From the NCBI GenBank assembly GCA_022842065.1, contig JALHQH010000058.1, positions 968 to 38,590 on the forward strand: a DNA stretch of 37,623 nt. The letters run 5' to 3'. The notes under the pieces were generated by a model. That model was not told where the DNA came from. It did not search any database and saw nothing but the letters and a program-made list of their open reading frames with translations. The position numbers and the translations under genes are program-made. This document shows, piece after piece, positions 7,681-17,370 of this stretch. Source of the DNA: Caldilineaceae bacterium. GTDB taxonomy: Bacteria > Chloroflexota > Anaerolineae > Caldilineales > Caldilineaceae. How positions within the stretch are numbered: position 1 is the first letter of the stretch; each line of letters begins with the position of its first letter.

Positions 7681-9009
7681 TTAGATTTGGCCGCAGACTT
7701 CCTGCAACCGGCGCCGGAGATAGTGGCGCTCTACCTCGTTGTCAACCTGCGCCAGGGCCTGCCGGTAGGCGACTGCCGCCTCGGTCCAGCGCGCGGCCCG
7801 GCGCAGTAGATCGGCGCGCGCCGCTGGTAACCAGTGATAGTGCGCCAATGTACCGTCGGCTGCTAGCGCATCCAATAAGGCCAGCCCGTGCGCTAGATCG
7901 CCCGCCATCGCGACCGCCACTGCCTGGTTGAGGGCGACGACCGGCGACGGCTGGTAGGCGGCCAGCGCGTGATAGAGCCCTGCAATCTGCGGCCAATCCG
8001 TGTCAGCCGGTCGTGGCGCCTGGGCATGGAGGGCGCTGATCGCGGCCTGGATCTGATAGGGGCCAGGCGCACGCAGGGCCAGTGCTTGTTCAAGCACAAT
8101 GAGGGCCTCAGCAATGGCTTGATGATCCCACTGCGCGCGATCCTGCTCCTCTAGTGTGACCAACTGGCCGGCTGCGTCTAACCGCGCGGCGGTGCGCGCA
8201 TGGTGCAGCCGCATGAGGGCCAGCAGCCCCATTGCTTCCGCAACCAAGCCTGGTTGGATGAGTTCTAATGTGAAGCTCCCGGTTTGGGCTGCGCTTGGTG
8301 GGCCGAGCGCCGGCACCTGTTGTAATAGATGGACGAGCAACTGTGCCAAGCGGATCGCTTCCTGGCATAATTCTTGCCGGATGAGCGCATCGCCGGCAGA
8401 GGCGGCATAGCCTTCGTTAAAGATCAGATAGAGCGTGGCCAGCACGGCATCCAAGCGCGCCGCCAATAAGTGGCGCGGTGGCACCTGAAAGGGGATGCCG
8501 GCATCCCGGATCTTGCGTTTGGCGCGGACCAACCGCTGGGCCATGGTCGGCACCGGCGTCAGGAAGGCATGGGCAATCGCTTCTGTGCTTAGGCCGCCCA
8601 GGGTGCGCAAGGTCAGGGCCACCTGCGCGTCCAGCGCCAACGCCGGATGGCAGCAGGTAAAGATGAGCTTGAGCCGCTCGTCAGGGTATTCCTCCGGCTC
8701 AAGGACGGGCGCGCTGCTTGTGTCCACAGTTGCTTGTGCTGCTTGTAGCAGGGCAAGCTTGCGCGCCAGCGTCTGATTCCGCCGCAGCCGGTCAATCGCC
8801 CGATGGCGCGCCGTTGTGGTAATCCAGGCCGGTGGATTGGTGGGGATGCCCTCGCGTGGCCACCGTTCCAACGCCACGATAAAAGCTTCCTGCACCACCT
8901 CCTCGGCCAACTCCAGATCATGAAACGCGCCAATGAGCGTTGCCAGTACCCGACCCGAAGAGGAGCGAAAGGTCTGTTCTACTGTCGTGATGATGTGATC
9001 AGAAAGCAT
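7681..9009 (-). CDS. ECF42-type RNA polymerase sigma factor with C-terminal DUF6596/TPR-like extension
   Basis: This 442-residue protein is far longer than a basic ECF sigma factor (about 190 residues). Region 2 covers about residues 10-80 ([21 protein letters not shown]). [15 protein letters not shown] (111-125) leads into region 4 (125-170), where STEAIAHAF begins the DNA-binding helix-turn-helix. The DUF6596-type segment with LYLIFNEGY (193-201) and an alpha-helical TPR-like tail follow. This architecture, with a YCII/DGPF gene just upstream, defines the ECF42 group. Such sigma factors lack a classical anti-sigma factor and are thought to be controlled through the extension. The ATG has no strong ribosome site, and a 33-bp-arm hairpin fills most of the 96-bp gap before it, so expression relative to the partner may be limited. 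Target genes are unknown. Confidence 0.93.
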   Translation of the reverse strand: MLSDHIITTVEQTFRSSSGRVLATLIGAFHDLELAEEVVQEAFIVALERWPREGIPTNPPAWITTTARHRAIDRLRRNQTLARKLALLQAAQATVDTSSAPVLEPEEYPDERLKLIFTCCHPALALDAQVALTLRTLGGLSTEAIAHAFLTPVPTMAQRLVRAKRKIRDAGIPFQVPPRHLLAARLDAVLATLYLIFNEGYAASAGDALIRQELCQEAIRLAQLLVHLLQQVPALGPPSAAQTGSFTLELIQPGLVAEAMGLLALMRLHHARTAARLDAAGQLVTLEEQDRAQWDHQAIAEALIVLEQALALRAPGPYQIQAAISALHAQAPRPADTDWPQIAGLYHALAAYQPSPVVALNQAVAVAMAGDLAHGLALLDALAADGTLAHYHWLPAARADLLRRAARWTEAAVAYRQALAQVDNEVERHYLRRRLQEVCGQI

Positions 9010-9023
9010 AGTAGTTAGACCCC

Positions 9024-9090
9024 AGACAGGGAGACACGAGACAGGGAGACACGAGAGTCTCGTATCTCCCTGTCTCGTGTCTCCCTGTCT
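9024..9090. repeat. Near-perfect palindrome between the YCII and sigma factor genes
   Basis: Arms of 33 bp (9024-9056 and 9058-9090) pair with one mismatch and almost no loop. Each arm is two copies of a GACAGGGAGACACGA-like unit. Transcribed, it would be a very stable hairpin separating the two cistrons. Confidence 0.92.
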
Positions 9091-9105
9091 CGTCCCCCCT
9101 TTTTG

Positions 9106-9456
9106 CTAGTTAAATTCCACAATCGGGCGCACTTCGATCATCCCGCTGCGCGCACCGGGGATCTTGGCGGCCCAGGCGATGGCTTCGTCGAGATTGTTGC
9201 AGTTGAGCAGGTAATAGCCGCCCAATTGCTCTTTGGTCTCGGCAAAGGGGCCATCGGTGGTGAGTGTCTTGCCCTCACGCACGCGTACGGTGGTAGCGGT
9301 GGCGGTGGGGTGTAATGCCTCACCACCGAGGTTGACCCCGGCCTCATTAACTGCGCTAGTGTAGGCCCAATATTCGCCCATCTCTGCTTCTTGCTCAGCG
9401 GGGCTCATGGCGGCGCCGGCGCTCTCGTTGCCGTAGATCAGAAGTAAATAACGCAT
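9106..9456 (-). CDS. YCII-related (DGPF-domain) protein, partner of the ECF42 sigma factor
   Basis: This 116-residue single-domain protein has the YCII/DGPF fold: MRYLLLIYGNE at the N terminus and the signature TDGPFAETKEQLGGYY at residues 67-82, with a final beta strand IEVRPIVEF. I place the start at 9456 because the preceding 18 in-frame residues look non-coding, and AAAGGAAC lies about 8 nt before this ATG. Proteins of this group are regularly encoded beside ECF42 sigma factors. Their biochemical role is unclear; an enzymatic or small-molecule-sensing role has been suggested for the fold. It is the first gene of the two-gene unit with the sigma factor. Confidence 0.92.
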   Translation of the reverse strand: MRYLLLIYGNESAGAAMSPAEQEAEMGEYWAYTSAVNEAGVNLGGEALHPTATATTVRVREGKTLTTDGPFAETKEQLGGYYLLNCNNLDEAIAWAAKIPGARSGMIEVRPIVEFN

Positions 9457-9616
9457 GGAAATTGTTCCTTTCTGCTTGCTCTTATGATAATGGTTAGTCA
9501 GCGAAGGCACTCACGTGGCTTATCTCACGCCGCCTTCATGCTAATGACGAATGGGATCACGCCAGATCGACAGCAAAATCGACAAATTGCCAAACTTCGT
9601 CATACTGGTTTTCTCA

Positions 9617-12526
9617 TTATAGTGCGGTTAGCCCACAGCAAACGGCGCGGGGTAAATAGGCGGGTGGACAAGGGTCTGCCACCAAACTTTGCAAGCGACT
9701 TGCTTCCTGCGCATAGACCAGGTAACCAGTGCGTTGGGCTTGCATGATCGTGCCTTGGGTAATGGCCAGGACTTGCTCGCTTTCCGCACGCACCAACGCA
9801 ATCATGCCGCGCAAGAGACCCTGTAACAGCTCGATCTCCATCCCTGCCAGGGGGTGGCCAAGGCCGGCGATGATCGCTTGCGCCGCCGTGACCCGCCCTT
9901 GCGCCACATAAACGATACCTAGAAAGAGCTGGACACTTTCTTGCAGTTGGCGATCGTTGCAAAAACCCTCATTGGCTAATGCTTGCCCAAAGAGCTGTTC
10001 CGCTTGAGCCAGCTCAAGTTGGAAAGCGGCGACAATGCCGCTGACGTAGTGCGTAAGCCCGGTCAGCCAGGCGTTGTCAAATAGTTGACATTCAAGCTGC
10101 GCATGGGCCATTAATTCCCAGGCGCGCGCCGGCGTACCCAGCGCGGAATAGACCAGCGCTTGCAAAATATCACAGGCCACCACCCCTTCGCCATCGACCA
10201 TCTGCCGCTTCTGGGCCAGGGCTTGCTCTGAGCGACTTAGGGCCTGGGCCAGGTCATTATGATAATAGTCATTGATTGAGAGATAGTGTAGCGCGTTGGA
10301 AGCAAGATAATCGTTGCCAATCGCCTGTGCCACTTGCAAGCTCATTAAGCCCGCGGCTTCGGCCCCGGCAAAATCACCCACATCGCGGCGCGCGGCGCTG
10401 ACATAGGTGAGCGCTTCGGCTTCGGCCGCGCGCTGACCACTTTTGCGCGCATGGTGTACGGCCTGTTCCAAATAACGATGGGCCTCGGGATGCTGGCCGC
10501 GAATGCGCGCGACATAGCCCAGTGCCACCAGCGCGTGGATGCGGATCAGATCGGCGGCGCTGGGCTTGAGGAGCCGCAGCACCCGGGCCAGATCGACCGC
10601 TTGTTGGCAGAGCTGATGGGCCTCGTCAAAGCGGGCCAGTGCAATCAGGGCGCGCACGCGCGTGCCACCCAGTTGTAGCCGTAAGCGCATCCCCTCTGCC
10701 GAGAGATCAAGGGCTAGGGAGCTAATGGCCTCTTCACACAAAATCAACGCGTCCTGCGCCTGCCCAGTTTGATAGAGGCTGGTTGCCAGCCGTTCTGCCA
10801 ATTGCGCACGCGCAATACGCCCCTCGGTCAATTCGAGCGCCTCGCGGTAACTCTCCTGCGCAATCGTTGACTGTAGCGTGTTAAGTAACAGATCACCCCG
10901 CAAGAGGAGCATCTCGCGCACAATCGTGGCGTTCTGGTGATTATGTTTGCGCGCCAGCGTCAACACCGCGTCAACAACGGCCGCCGCGGCCACGGCTTCC
11001 CCTCGATTGGTAAAATCTGCGCCGTGGGCAGCCAGCAGATCACAGGCACTTTGCAGGTCATCCGCACCACAATAATAGTGTGCTCCATCCAACAGATTCC
11101 CCTGCCGGATGGCCCATTCGGCGGCCAATCGGTATAAGCTGCGCCGCCGTTCGGCTTGCGCCTGGAGTGCCGTTAACAGCGCTTCGCGCAAGAGTGGATG
11201 GGGCGTGGCGTGGTGGGGCTGTTCAATCAACCGCCGCCGCTGCACGGTATTACGCGCGCTAGGATGATCATACGCCTCACCCAATTCGGCCAACATTTCG
11301 GGCAGATGATTAGCTGTCAGATCGACGGGGCTACGCCAGACGGTGAGGAAATCGAGCAGCAAACGGGCCGCGGGCGGCAATTGTTGCAGCACCCCTTCGA
11401 CAAGATTGTGAGCGAGCCTGGGCAGCTGGCGCGGGGGCAGCGCTTGTTGCTCGATTTGGGTGAGGGCCAAGCGCAGCAACAGGGGATTGCCGGCCGTCTG
11501 TTGATATAAGCCATGCAGCAGCCCGTCGTCCAAGCTGCTGGTGGGCGCAGCCGGCGTTTCGACCAGACTTTGGACCAGCGCCTCACTCTCTGCCGTCGTC
11601 AGTCCATTGAGCGTGAGGTGAGGGATGGGTAAGCTGCTAAGCTCCGTGCGCGTCACAAAGAGCGCGCGACAGTAAGGGGCCAGGGCAAAGAGCCGCTGTA
11701 AGAGGGCCAACATGGCTTCGTCATCGGCAATCACATGGGCATCATCAAAAACGAGCAAAGGCGCATCGAGCGTGGCCAGCGTACTGCTGACCAGGAAGAG
11801 CAACTGCCGGGTCAGATTTTGCGTTTCTGCCGGCTCCTCACTACCGGCTTGATTGCCAATGCGATTGCCGGACTGCTGGCGTAGCAGGCGCACCAGGGCA
11901 CGGGGATCCGGGGCATAGGCCGCGGCAAAGAGTGCCAATTGGTGAAGCAAGCCATCGGGTGAAAGGGGCAGGACAGGGCTAAAGGTCAGCCAACAGACGG
12001 GATGGCCGCGCTCATAGGCATGGGCAAACTCAGCCGCCAGGGTACTTTTGCCCATCCCTGCCAGCCCACAAATGGCCGCACGGCGCTCGCGTTGCAACCA
12101 CTGGTTAATGCGCTGATAGGGTTGTGTACGCTTGATATAGACCTGTGGTAGCGGCGGGATCTCTTCGAGTAACCCCAACTCTTCGTGCTGCCAGATCACC
12201 TGCTGTTCGATCACAGCTTGCCCTGCCCCTGCCTCTGGCCGTGTGGGTGGCTGATTTTTCTCTTTACGCGCATTGATGGCGCTTTGCGCCAGTTGCAGCA
12301 GTTGTGCCGTCGCACGTTGATCGCGTTCTACCCCCAATGCCACAATAAAGAGGGCACTTACCGCCGTCAGATCGGGGAGCCGCTGGCCATTTTCCAGCAT
12401 CGAGATCTGACCGGGGCTATAGCCAACCGCAATGCTCAGCTCTGTCTGGGTGAGACGGGCGCGGCGGCGCAAGTAGCGGAGATAGCTGCCAAAGGTCGTG
12501 CTCGGTTCTACTGGTGGACGCATCAT
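9617..12526 (-). CDS. Large XRE-HTH / STAND NTPase / TPR transcriptional regulator
   Basis: This 969-residue protein begins with a Cro/C1-type helix-turn-helix (about residues 12-68, LTQTELSIAVGYSPGQISML). A STAND-type NTPase follows: Walker A GLAGMGKST at 154-162 (K160) and Walker B LLVFDDAH at 257-264. After a winged-helix-like region (about 350-450), residues 480-950 are alpha-helical TPR-like repeats. This is the plan of MalT/SWACOS regulators, with an XRE domain in place of a LuxR tail. Ligand binding on the TPR arm should trigger ATP-dependent oligomerisation and DNA binding. I see no clear ribosome site before the first ATG pair. It lies 160 bp upstream of, and co-directional with, the YCII-sigma unit and could control it. 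The inducer is unknown. Confidence 0.9.
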   Translation of the reverse strand: MMRPPVEPSTTFGSYLRYLRRRARLTQTELSIAVGYSPGQISMLENGQRLPDLTAVSALFIVALGVERDQRATAQLLQLAQSAINARKEKNQPPTRPEAGAGQAVIEQQVIWQHEELGLLEEIPPLPQVYIKRTQPYQRINQWLQRERRAAICGLAGMGKSTLAAEFAHAYERGHPVCWLTFSPVLPLSPDGLLHQLALFAAAYAPDPRALVRLLRQQSGNRIGNQAGSEEPAETQNLTRQLLFLVSSTLATLDAPLLVFDDAHVIADDEAMLALLQRLFALAPYCRALFVTRTELSSLPIPHLTLNGLTTAESEALVQSLVETPAAPTSSLDDGLLHGLYQQTAGNPLLLRLALTQIEQQALPPRQLPRLAHNLVEGVLQQLPPAARLLLDFLTVWRSPVDLTANHLPEMLAELGEAYDHPSARNTVQRRRLIEQPHHATPHPLLREALLTALQAQAERRRSLYRLAAEWAIRQGNLLDGAHYYCGADDLQSACDLLAAHGADFTNRGEAVAAAAVVDAVLTLARKHNHQNATIVREMLLLRGDLLLNTLQSTIAQESYREALELTEGRIARAQLAERLATSLYQTGQAQDALILCEEAISSLALDLSAEGMRLRLQLGGTRVRALIALARFDEAHQLCQQAVDLARVLRLLKPSAADLIRIHALVALGYVARIRGQHPEAHRYLEQAVHHARKSGQRAAEAEALTYVSAARRDVGDFAGAEAAGLMSLQVAQAIGNDYLASNALHYLSINDYYHNDLAQALSRSEQALAQKRQMVDGEGVVACDILQALVYSALGTPARAWELMAHAQLECQLFDNAWLTGLTHYVSGIVAAFQLELAQAEQLFGQALANEGFCNDRQLQESVQLFLGIVYVAQGRVTAAQAIIAGLGHPLAGMEIELLQGLLRGMIALVRAESEQVLAITQGTIMQAQRTGYLVYAQEASRLQSLVADPCPPAYLPRAVCCGLTAL

Positions 12527-13148
12527 AGCTGAACTGTGAAATAATGTGAACTTTTACCCTGGGGTTAGGGCTAAGCTGTTGCTATCAAATTCTGTTTCGA
12601 GTTTACACAGCGCGAATGCCGGCCATCATGGCCCCGTAATCTTCACTTGGCAACCTGCGTAGGCTCCACGCCAGATCTTCAGGGAAAACACGCTCACATG
12701 CGCCGCATTATCTGCGATGTACTCATCGTGATCACGACGATCTCGCCACTGGAGGCCGATCCCACCAACAGTGATGAACTCACTTCGTTTGGCGAACAAT
12801 CGCGCCCGCCGATTGTCGATTCCCTGACCGACCCGCCACCGCAGATGACCGATAATAGCGCCAAACAATGGTGCATTTACCAGGAATTCATCTTTGTCCA
12901 TTGTGCGCGCGCCGTAAAGGGTGATCATCACGTCATTGACAGTGATTGTGTTGCAAGTGATTACTCACAATTCGGTGATGACAGCCGTTGCGAAACATGG
13001 TAAGATCAAGCTGCTGTGTCAGCGCAAGTATACTCGGGTTAATTGCGCAAAACAACTAACAAATTATCCATTTAGTGCGCCAAAAAAGCCGCTGCCGGGC
13101 GTCAGCGCTTACGTAATTGTTGGGATAAGCGTGAAAAGGAGAGCATTT
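12527..13148. other. 622-bp stretch with no supported gene
   Basis: Both strands are open over about 300 bp (minus 12626-12931; plus 12647-13003), but neither product resembles a family I can name, and neither has a good ribosome site. The minus frame (RRARLFAKRSEFITVGGIG and flanks) has a reasonably protein-like composition and could be a relic, for example of a mobile-element flank; this is only a guess. A TTGACA occurs at 12936-12941, without a convincing -10 box at the right distance. The region must also hold the promoters of the regulator to the left and the membrane protein to the right. Confidence 0.4.
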
Positions 13149-13979
13149 ATGAATCGCATCGGACAACTAATTCTCATCGTGGGCGGCTTAGGCATGTTCG
13201 TGCTGGCCTGGGGGTTTCTCAATCAAGCCACCTGGGCAACCTATTGGTGGCCCATGCCGGATGGCCCCCTTTCCTATACCTTTATTGCTTCGATGCAGGC
13301 CGCCATTGCTGCTGCCATGCTCTGGATTGGCATCACACAAGCGTTTCACATGTTGATGGCCGGTGCGCTTAATCTCTTTGTTATGTTGAGTGGTACCGCC
13401 ATCTATCTCTGGACGGCACCGGCGGCGATCGCTGCGCTCCAAAGCGAGACGGAAACGCATCTGTCTGTCTCCACCCTCGCCCCGGCTGTCACGATCTTTG
13501 CCCTGCTCAATCTGGGGCTACTCTTCTGGGCCCGCCGCTTTCGGCTGACCGACACGCGCCCGATGCCAATGGGCCTGCGCGTTGCCTTTGTCATCTTTGT
13601 GCTGGCCTTGATCGGTGTCGGTAGCGCCCTGGTCATGCAACGCGAACAAGTCTTCCCTTGGCAATTGACTGGGCCAACTTCGGTGCTCTTCGGTTGGATG
13701 TTTTTGGGTGATGCCTTCTACTTTCTCTATGCGCTACTTGCCCCCCGCTGGCGCAACGCGGCGACGCAGTTGTGGAGCTTTCTGGCCTATGACCTGGTGC
13801 TCATTCCGCCTTTTCTCCGGCGCTTTGGTACGATTGACGCTGAGTTGTTGCCCAGTTTGATCGTCTATACAGCGATTTTATTCTTCAGCGCGGCGGTTGC
13901 GGTATACTATCTGCTGATTAACCCCGCCACCCGCGTTTGGGGACAGTCATCTCAGGACCAGGGTGTTTATGCACAGTAA
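13149..13979 (+). CDS. Polytopic membrane protein of unknown function
   Basis: This 276-residue, strongly hydrophobic protein has about seven or eight predicted membrane segments (roughly residues 5-24, 44-62, 66-88, 104-124, 142-162, 176-196, 208-222 and 234-254), joined by short polar loops. No motif that I recognise is present. I chose the ATG at 13149 because GGAG lies about 8 nt upstream (AAAAGGAGAGC) and the upstream frame reads like non-coding sequence. It is followed, 108 bp downstream on the same strand, by a BTAD regulator gene; a perfect 20-bp-arm hairpin occupies that gap. Whether the two are co-regulated is not clear. Confidence 0.75.
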   Translation: MNRIGQLILIVGGLGMFVLAWGFLNQATWATYWWPMPDGPLSYTFIASMQAAIAAAMLWIGITQAFHMLMAGALNLFVMLSGTAIYLWTAPAAIAALQSETETHLSVSTLAPAVTIFALLNLGLLFWARRFRLTDTRPMPMGLRVAFVIFVLALIGVGSALVMQREQVFPWQLTGPTSVLFGWMFLGDAFYFLYALLAPRWRNAATQLWSFLAYDLVLIPPFLRRFGTIDAELLPSLIVYTAILFFSAAVAVYYLLINPATRVWGQSSQDQGVYAQ

Positions 13980-13985
13980 CTGGTT

Positions 13986-14040
13986 GGTTGGTGGGTTAGT
14001 TGGTTGGTTACCAGCGCACAAACCAACTAACCCACCAACC
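13986..14040. repeat. Inverted repeat of a GGTTGGT-type unit
   Basis: Arms of 20 bp (GGTTGGTGGGTTAGTTGGTT, 13986-14005, against 14021-14040) are perfect inverted complements with a 15-nt loop. The arm is made of a degenerate 4-bp unit (GGTT). It lies between the membrane-protein and BTAD-regulator genes. Confidence 0.93.
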
Positions 14041-14087
14041 CATCCATCCACCTACTCTCCCTGTCCGTCTTTTCAAGGTAAGTGACA

Positions 14088-17000
14088 ATGTTGAAGGTTC
14101 AATTGCTCGGCGGCTTCCAGATCAGTTGGCATGAAGGATCGGTGGCCGGTTTTAATAACATGCGGCTCCAGTCGCTGCTGGCCTATCTGTTATTACACCG
14201 TCACGCCCCGCAATCCCGTCAGAGCCTGGCCTACTTGTTCTGGCCGGAATCGGGGGACAGCCAGGCACGCACCAACCTGCGTAATGCACTGCATCTGCTG
14301 CGCAATCAACTGCCCCAGGCTGCTGATTTTCTGCTGATCGAGAGCCAGACGGTGCAATGGCGCGCACAGGCCACGGCGGAAGTTGATGTGATTGAGATTA
14401 GTCGGCTGCTCCAAGTCGCCCAAACGGCGAGTGATGGCAGCGCACGGCGCAGCGCGCTAGAACAAGCGGTTGCGCTTTACAATGGCCCTTTGCTGCCCGA
14501 TTGTTACGACGAATGGATCCTCCCGCTGCGCGAGGAGTGGCAGCAGAATTACCTAAACACGGTCTATACGCTGATCGACCTGCTGGCCGAACAGCGCGAC
14601 TATCGCACCGCCATCGAACATGCGCAGCGCCTGCTCCAATACGATGACCTGCAAGAGACCACCTATGCGCGCTTGATGCAACTCCACGCCGCGCTGGGGG
14701 ATCGGGCCACAGCGTTGCGCATCTATCATCTCTGTCGCACCACGTTGGATCGGGAACTGGGCGTTGATCCCAGCCCTACCACCCAAGCGATCTACGAGCG
14801 GTTGCTCAATCTGGAACATACGGGCGCCAACCAAGCGGCGGTGGCTGAACCCATGCGCATGGCCACGCCACTCGTCGGTCGTGATCACGCCTGGGGTTTG
14901 TTGCAAGAATGGTGGGGCCGTGCCAGCAGTGGCCAGCCTGCCCTGCTCATTGTCAGCGGCGAAGCGGGGATCGGCAAGACGCGCCTGGTCGAAGGCTTGG
15001 CCGACTGGGCGAGCCGCCAAGGGGTCACCACCGCCCAGGCGCACTGTTACACGGCTGGTGGCCGGCTGGCCTTTTCCCCTATTCAGGCGTGGCTGCGCAC
15101 CCCCGCCTTGCAACGCTATCTGCCCAAAGTTGCCGAGTTATGGCGCGTCGAGCTGGCGCGCCTGTTACCGGAATTGCTGCCGACCGCCCCATCCGTTAGC
15201 GCCGCTTCACCTATGACCGAAACTACCCAACGGCGGCGGCTCTTTGAGGCGATGGTGCATGCCGTCGAACAGTGTCCGCCGCCGCTCTTGTTGGTGCTGG
15301 ATGACATTCAATGGTGTGACAGCGACTCGCTCGACTGGATTGAGTATCTGTTGCGCAATGCCCCCCAAAGTCGGCTGCTGGTGGTTGCGACCCAACGCAG
15401 TGGTGAAAGCACGCCACATGATGCCCTTGCCAATTTACGCTTGCGCCTCAACCGCACCGGCCACCTGCATGAGATCGAGCTGGCGCGCCTCAACCTGGCG
15501 GAAACGGGGCAACTGGTGGCTAATTTAACCGGGCGCAGTGCCACCGACAATGAACTGGCCCGCCTTTTTGTGGAGACTGAAGGCAATCCCCTTTTTATTG
15601 TCGAGACACTGCGCGCCCGCTTGAATGGACCACCAGCGCAAGGGGCCGATAAGTTGACAGAGGTATTGACCCTGCCTACCCCGCTGCCGCCGAAGATCCA
15701 ATCAGCGATTGAGTCGCGCCTGGTGCGCCTCTCGCCCGAAGCGCGCGCACTGGCTGATGTGGCGGCGGTGATTGGGCGCGCCTTTACCCCTACCCTGTTA
15801 GGGGCCGCCACTGGCAGCAGCGAAGATACGCTGGTGCAGGGGCTGGATGAACTCTGGCAGCAGCAGATTATCCGTGATCACGGCATGGGGGCGAGTGCGG
15901 TTGACGCCTATGATTTTACCCATGATAAGCTGCGTGAAGTGGTCTACAATACGCTCAGCCCTATGCGGCTGCGGCTGCTGCACCGGCGTATTGCCGCGGC
16001 ACTGGAAAGTTTATATGCCACTCGCCTGGAGAGTATCAGCCCCCAAATTGCCCTGCATTATGAGCGTGCCGGTCAACGCCGGTTGGCGGTAAGTTGGTAT
16101 AGTCGCGCCGCCCGCGATGCCCACCGGGTTTCGGCCTTGCAGGACGCGCTGACTCATCTTGACCAGGGGTTGACGCTGTTGGCTGGGGAAGAACGCGATG
16201 GCGAAAGCGAAGCCCTCGAACTCTCGTTACAGATGGGGCGCGGCGCACTGCTGTTGGCGACCAAGGGTTATGCCGCCCCCCAGGTCGAAGAGGCGCTAAC
16301 ACGGGCGTTGCAACTCTGCCAACAAAGTGGCGCAGGGCTGATTCAACGCTTCCAAGTCTTGTGGGGTCTGAGCCGTTACTATCTGGTCAAACCCGATCTG
16401 GATCGCGGCTTAGCCGTCTCGCAGCAACTATTGGAAATTGCGCAAGAACAAGAAGATCGCGGACTGCTGGTAGAAGCGTATACGGCACTCGGGACCCACC
16501 TGTTCCATCGGGCTGACCTGCAGGATGCGCTAGCTTATTTTGACCAGGCAATTGCCCTCTATAACCGCCATCAGGATTGCAACCACACGTTGGCCTATGG
16601 GCAAGATCCCTGTGTGGTGAGCCTGAGTTATGGCGCGTGGGCCTGCTGGTGCCTGGGGCTGACTGAGCGCGCCCAAGCCCAAACCACCCGTGCGATCCGC
16701 CTGGCCGAAGAGTTGGGTTATCCCTACAACGAAGCGATTGCCAAGACCTATGCCGCGGTGCAATTTCAATTTATGGCGGATGCCCCTGCTTGTCTGCGCC
16801 AGGCCGAGCTGGCCAGCGCCATCTCTACGCAGCATGGTTTCATTCTTTGGCAATCCATGGCCGATTTTCTGCGCGGCTGGGCGCAGACCCAACTTGGTGA
16901 GGTGGAAGTGGGAATGCAACTGATGTATGACAGCGCCGAACTCTTTCAGAGCACCGGCGCTGAATTGGGGGCCGGTTATTTTGGTGCCTTACTTGCCGAA

Positions 17001-17282
17001 ACACTGGGCCGCCAGGGTCAACCCGAATTTGGCATCATCGCCATGAACGAAGCCTTTGACCTGTTGGCGCGCACCCAGGATCGCTGGTGCGCCGCTGAGT
17101 TACACCGCATTCAAGGTGAGTTGCTGCTGCAACTGCCCATTGGTGAGGGTGAGGCCACCCTGGCGGCCAATCGGCAGGCGGCACAGGAAGAATTCACCAC
17201 TGGCCTGCAGATTGCCGAGGCGCAAGAGGCCGGTTGGTGGGCGGCGCGCTGTCGCCAAAGTCTTGCGCGGTTAACGCAGTGA
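14088..17282 (+). CDS. BTAD-domain (SARP-like) transcriptional activator with AAA ATPase and TPR arm
   Basis: A 1064-residue regulator. Residues 1-90 form an OmpR/SARP-type winged helix (LLAYLLLHRHAPQSRQSLAYLFWP is interrupted by the recognition helix). The bacterial transcriptional activation domain (BTAD) covers about 95-245. An AAA_16-type ATPase follows, with Walker A GEAGIGKT ending at about residue 298 and Walker B LLVLDDIQW near 405. The C-terminal half (about 640-1060) is TPR-like. Such proteins are relatives of AfsR and activate target operons. A GTG at 14082 is also possible, but AAGGTAA is better spaced for the ATG at 14088. The gene is convergent with a second BTAD regulator. The target may be the upstream membrane-protein gene or a distant locus. 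Confidence 0.9.
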   Translation: MLKVQLLGGFQISWHEGSVAGFNNMRLQSLLAYLLLHRHAPQSRQSLAYLFWPESGDSQARTNLRNALHLLRNQLPQAADFLLIESQTVQWRAQATAEVDVIEISRLLQVAQTASDGSARRSALEQAVALYNGPLLPDCYDEWILPLREEWQQNYLNTVYTLIDLLAEQRDYRTAIEHAQRLLQYDDLQETTYARLMQLHAALGDRATALRIYHLCRTTLDRELGVDPSPTTQAIYERLLNLEHTGANQAAVAEPMRMATPLVGRDHAWGLLQEWWGRASSGQPALLIVSGEAGIGKTRLVEGLADWASRQGVTTAQAHCYTAGGRLAFSPIQAWLRTPALQRYLPKVAELWRVELARLLPELLPTAPSVSAASPMTETTQRRRLFEAMVHAVEQCPPPLLLVLDDIQWCDSDSLDWIEYLLRNAPQSRLLVVATQRSGESTPHDALANLRLRLNRTGHLHEIELARLNLAETGQLVANLTGRSATDNELARLFVETEGNPLFIVETLRARLNGPPAQGADKLTEVLTLPTPLPPKIQSAIESRLVRLSPEARALADVAAVIGRAFTPTLLGAATGSSEDTLVQGLDELWQQQIIRDHGMGASAVDAYDFTHDKLREVVYNTLSPMRLRLLHRRIAAALESLYATRLESISPQIALHYERAGQRRLAVSWYSRAARDAHRVSALQDALTHLDQGLTLLAGEERDGESEALELSLQMGRGALLLATKGYAAPQVEEALTRALQLCQQSGAGLIQRFQVLWGLSRYYLVKPDLDRGLAVSQQLLEIAQEQEDRGLLVEAYTALGTHLFHRADLQDALAYFDQAIALYNRHQDCNHTLAYGQDPCVVSLSYGAWACWCLGLTERAQAQTTRAIRLAEELGYPYNEAIAKTYAAVQFQFMADAPACLRQAELASAISTQHGFILWQSMADFLRGWAQTQLGEVEVGMQLMYDSAELFQSTGAELGAGYFGALLAETLGRQGQPEFGIIAMNEAFDLLARTQDRWCAAELHRIQGELLLQLPIGEGEATLAANRQAAQEEFTTGLQIAEAQEAGWWAARCRQSLARLTQ

Positions 17283-17370
17283 TCTGTGCGGCCACGCCGG
17301 CGGTTGAAACACGCCGGCTGATACGCCAAGCTGCGTTAAAACGCACTGAATGCGGCAAATTCACCCACCT

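Noticed and set aside
12936..12965. Promoter for the membrane protein gene
   Set aside because: TTGACA is perfect, but the best -10 candidate (ATTACT at 18 nt) is poor and the leader would be nearly 190 nt.
14553..15113. 186-residue minus-strand frame in the BTAD regulator
   Set aside because: Antisense to the BTAD and Walker A region of a well-supported gene.
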